Assembly (NCBI GenBank): GCA_025927515.1
Contig: JAICLG010000143.1
Coordinates: 1 to 7,727 of the forward strand
Origin: Hyphomicrobium sp.
GTDB lineage: Bacteria; Pseudomonadota; Alphaproteobacteria; Rhizobiales; Hyphomicrobiaceae
Direction: 5' to 3'
Length of the DNA stretch: 7,727 bases
The notes under the pieces were generated by a model. The model worked only from the letters and a program-made list of their open reading frames with translations. It did not search any database and was not told the origin of the DNA. Shown here in pieces: positions 5,948 through 7,727 of the stretch. The position numbers and the translations under genes were made by a program. Every line of letters begins with the position of its first letter. Within the stretch, counting starts at the first letter, position 1.

Positions 5948-6598
5948 TCAGGCCCGAACCGCGACGTTGACGGTTTTTGCCTCTCCGGAGTTAGCGCCCG
6001 CCGCATCGGTCACCTGCACGTCGAAATGCGCCTTCAAGTCATTGGATCCGTCGTGGGCAAAGAAGACTTGCCCGCCCGCGAGATCGGCCTGCGAGAAATT
6101 GGCCACCGGCGATGTCGGCGCACCCGCAAGCGCCACGAACCCGCCGCGGGCATTCGAGACGGCAAACGTCAGGTCTTCCGGCTTGTCGTCGGGATCGACG
6201 GCATTGAGATCGGCGAGCGTGATCCGCACCGAACGTCCCTTGTCGACGGTCAGGTCGAGGTCGCCGGCAATGGTCGGCGGAATGTTGCGAACGTGGGCGG
6301 AAAGCTCAGCGCCTTCCTCCATCGACAGGCGGCCGTACTTGATCTTGCCGGCAGCGCTGCCGGTGCTGCGAAGCGCGAAAAGCTGCTGTACGCGGACGTC
6401 GCCCTGCACGGTTCCGCGGATTTCCGCAGTCTCCGACCTGACGTTGCCGAACAGCTTGCCGCCTTCCTGCACGATGACTTCCGACGCCGTGACGCCGCCT
6501 TCGACATAGCCCCAGACTTCGACGCGGCGGCCGCTCTTCACTTCGCCCTTGAGAACGGCGTCCTCGCCGATAATCAGCACACCCCGGGTATCAGGCAT
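5948..6598 (-). CDS. Bactofilin-domain protein with C-terminal cadherin/CSPG-like domain
   Basis: Residues 5-103 of this 216-residue protein form a bactofilin (polymer-forming cytoskeletal) domain: repeated short strands with Gly/Val/Glu periodicity such as LIIGEDAVLKGEV, RRVEVWGYVEGGV, SEVIVQEGGKLFGNV and AEIRGTVQGDV, as in a right-handed beta-helix. Bactofilins assemble into nucleotide-free filaments at the inner face of the membrane and scaffold shape or stalk proteins. Residues 107-216 look different: LTVDKGRSVRITLADLNAVD, a DDKPEDLTFAV strand, FSQADLAGGQVFFAHDGS and FDVQVTDAAG closely follow the pattern of CSPG/cadherin-3-like repeats found in secreted adhesins. No signal peptide or membrane helix is seen. 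The ATG at 6598 is chosen because GGAG lies seven bases upstream; the ATG at 6643 would add 15 residues with a poor site. Bactofilin half is confident; the C-terminal assignment is by pattern recognition. Confidence 0.87.
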   Translation of the reverse strand: MPDTRGVLIIGEDAVLKGEVKSGRRVEVWGYVEGGVTASEVIVQEGGKLFGNVRSETAEIRGTVQGDVRVQQLFALRSTGSAAGKIKYGRLSMEEGAELSAHVRNIPPTIAGDLDLTVDKGRSVRITLADLNAVDPDDKPEDLTFAVSNARGGFVALAGAPTSPVANFSQADLAGGQVFFAHDGSNDLKAHFDVQVTDAAGANSGEAKTVNVAVRA

Positions 6599-6806
6599 CG
6601 GCGAACTCCATGGCGCGGTATGATTTCGCGCAACCTCCGCCATGATTTTGTCAGCTTCTCGACGGCGCTCTCGGCGCGAAACGGGATGGGCTCGTTAACC
6701 TTATGAGCCTCTGCTGTTGGAAGGGTCGAACGACGCTTCTCCCACAACCATGATCCGGCGTAGGCCGTTGTGGATGCTGTTCGCAGAAAATGCACATGTC
6801 TTCACA
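6599..6806. other. Intergenic region upstream of the bactofilin gene
   Basis: Together with the palindromic element to its right, this is the only gap longer than 300 bases between genes. I see no convincing gene, RNA gene or sigma-70 promoter in it. It contains the GGAG ribosome binding site for the bactofilin ATG (about 6609-6606), an inverted repeat CCACAAC/GTTGTGG (6742-6773) and a GTTAAC hexamer (6694-6699). The bactofilin promoter should lie here but could not be placed. Confidence 0.5.
6742..6773. repeat. Inverted repeat CCACAAC-N18-GTTGTGG
   Basis: Perfect seven-base arms at 6742-6748 and 6767-6773 are separated by 18 bases, about 145 bases upstream of the bactofilin start. The spacing puts the arms about 25 bases centre to centre, between two and three helical turns. 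It could be an operator or merely chance in GC-rich DNA; there is no T-run to suggest a terminator. Confidence 0.3.
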
Positions 6807-6898
6807 CCGTCATCCCCGCGTAGGCGGGGATCCGTCCAAGTGTCGGCGTGGGTGAAGACGTAGGCCTGGATGGATCCCGGCCTTCGCCGGGATGACGG
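6807..6898. repeat. REP-like palindromic intergenic element (two hairpins in inverted orientation)
   Basis: The element begins CCGTCAT (6807-6813) and ends with its exact complement ATGACGG (6892-6898). Each end carries a hairpin with an eight-base stem and four-base loop: ATCCCCGC/GCGGGGAT at 6812-6831 and ATCCCGGC/GCCGGGAT at 6874-6893. Just inside, GGATCCGTCCA (6828-6838) matches the complement of TGGATGGATCC (6867-6877) at ten of eleven positions, so the unit is a long imperfect palindrome around a core of about 30 bases. This is the widespread proteobacterial GTCATCCC-type intergenic repeat, whose spurious translation VIPAKAGI is common in databases. It starts 12 bases past the cysI stop and could stabilise or end the cysI message. 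A single copy is in this window. Confidence 0.88.
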
Positions 6899-6910
6899 AT
6901 CCAGCGGACT

Positions 6911-7727
6911 TTACGCCAGCGTTACGTCGGCGTGGAACTGATTGCTGATGAGCGTCGGCTTGACGTATCCGGCGCGGATCGTGAAGTCGCCAAAGTGCTC
7001 GCCCTCCTGGCGTTCCTTCGCGTACCGAAGAAGGATCGGCTCCAAGAGCGCCAACGCGCGTTCCTCGTCGACGTCTTGCGCATAAAGCTTGTTCATGCGC
7101 GCGCCGTCGAAGGCGGCCCCGAGATACAGATTGTAGAGTCCCGGCGATCTGCCGACGAACCCGATCTCGCCAAGATAAGGACGTCCGCAACCATTCGGGC
7201 AGCCGGTCATGCGCACGACGATCTCCTCATCCGTCAGACCGGCTTTATCGAGAATGCCCTCGATCTTGGTCATCAGATGCGGCATGTAGCGTTCGCTCTC
7301 GGCAAGCGCCAGCGCACACGTCGGCAAGGCGACGCACGCGATGCTGTTCCGCCGCGCGCCGGATAACGCTTCCGGTGCAACGCCATGCTCGGCCAGGATC
7401 TTGTCGATCTTGCCCTTGGCGCGCACACCGACGTTCGCGAAGATCAGGTTCTGGTTCGCCGTCATCACGAAATCGCAAATGTCGAGATCCGCAATTGCGC
7501 GGATGGCGCTCCTCAGGCGATGTCCAGGCGTGTCCTTGATCCGGCCGCTCTCGATGTAGAGCGTCAGATGCCATTTCTTATCAGCACCCTGATGCCAGCC
7601 GATGTGGTCGCCGTTGCGCGTGAACGTATAGGGCCGCGGCGGCGCGAGATCGAACCCGAGCCGCTTGTTGATCTCGGCCTTGAAGTTCTCAAGTCCGTGA
7701 TCCTCGATCGTGTATTTGAGCCGCGCG
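6911..7727 (-). CDS. cysI: Assimilatory sulfite reductase hemoprotein (beta) subunit, C-terminal half (5' end cut by window edge)
   Basis: The frame is open from the right edge to a TAA at 6911-6913, 271 residues, about half of the usual 550-570; the start lies outside the window. The [4Fe-4S]-siroheme ligands are intact: C-x5-C in ACVALPTCALA (codons near 7336 and 7318) and C-x3-C in MTGCPNGCGRPYLGEIGFVG (codons near 7201 and 7189). Other family blocks are HIGWHQGADKKWHLTLYIE, VMTANQNLIF and the closing AKERQEGEHFGDFTIRAG. With an electron-donating partner the enzyme reduces sulfite to sulfide by six electrons for cysteine synthesis in the cytoplasm. The similarity is to NADPH-type CysI rather than the dissimilatory enzymes; the donor (flavoprotein or ferredoxin) cannot be told from this part. 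No DUF934 or cysH gene follows, so it is the last gene of its operon here. Confidence 0.94.
   Translation of the reverse strand, partial: ARLKYTIEDHGLENFKAEINKRLGFDLAPPRPYTFTRNGDHIGWHQGADKKWHLTLYIESGRIKDTPGHRLRSAIRAIADLDICDFVMTANQNLIFANVGVRAKGKIDKILAEHGVAPEALSGARRNSIACVALPTCALALAESERYMPHLMTKIEGILDKAGLTDEEIVVRMTGCPNGCGRPYLGEIGFVGRSPGLYNLYLGAAFDGARMNKLYAQDVDEERALALLEPILLRYAKERQEGEHFGDFTIRAGYVKPTLISNQFHADVTLA

Noticed and set aside
6694..6704. CtrA-type binding site upstream of the bactofilin gene
   Set aside because: A GTTAAC is present, but the second TTAA at the seven-base spacing needed for a full CtrA site is missing.
6807..6898. CRISPR array or insertion-sequence ends
   Set aside because: Only one pair of inverted hairpins is present, with no repeated spacer pattern, no transposase and no visible target-site duplication.
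6810..7190. A minus-strand open frame running from within cysI through the REP-like element
   Set aside because: It overlaps cysI in another frame and ends in the VIPAKAGIH translation that is the known spurious product of this repeat type.

Overview
The window looks like chromosomal DNA of a GC-rich alphaproteobacterium, most likely of the Rhizobiales/Hyphomicrobiales (Hyphomicrobium-like). The grounds are a bacterial ATP12-type F1-ATPase assembly chaperone (a family of alphaproteobacteria and mitochondria), a bactofilin, and the gene order rarA ... crcB-rluC ... HAD phosphatase-ATP12, which I recall as common in this order. The lineage call is an inference from protein families and gene order. 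No 16S or other phylogenetic marker is present.

All nine supported genes lie on the minus strand, so the window is read from its right end to its left. At 7727-6911 is the C-terminal half of the sulfite reductase hemoprotein CysI, cut by the window edge. It is followed by a 92-bp REP-like palindromic element (6807-6898) and about 200 bp of sparse intergenic DNA. Next come a bactofilin with an unusual cadherin/CSPG-like C-terminal half (6598-5948) and a PhnB-like VOC protein (5900-5505). The replication-fork AAA+ ATPase RarA (5429-4110) follows, probably from its own promoter with little or no 5' leader. Sixteen bases after its stop is a ParB-like-nuclease-fold protein of unknown role (4093-3458) with a near-perfect ribosome binding site. 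Then come the fluoride channel CrcB/FluC (3374-2994) and the 23S rRNA pseudouridine synthase RluC (2997-1990), joined by a GTGA stop/start overlap, and a five-helix DUF6790-type membrane protein (1945-1421). A second promoter that reads as leaderless precedes a phosphoglycolate-phosphatase-like HAD hydrolase (1288-608). Its stop overlaps the start of the ATP12 chaperone (611 to the left edge, incomplete).

Functionally this is mostly housekeeping: sulfate assimilation, cell-shape scaffold, replication-fork maintenance, fluoride detoxification, ribosomal RNA modification, metabolite repair and ATP synthase assembly. I do not see a defence island, prophage, transposase, CRISPR array, tRNA or rRNA. 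The points most worth a second look are the bactofilin-CSPG fusion, two candidate leaderless promoters each embedded in an inverted repeat, the ParB-like gene and DUF6790 gene sitting inside an otherwise conserved block, the palindromic element, and a hexanucleotide repeat encoding a Gly/Asn/Ser leader on ATP12.
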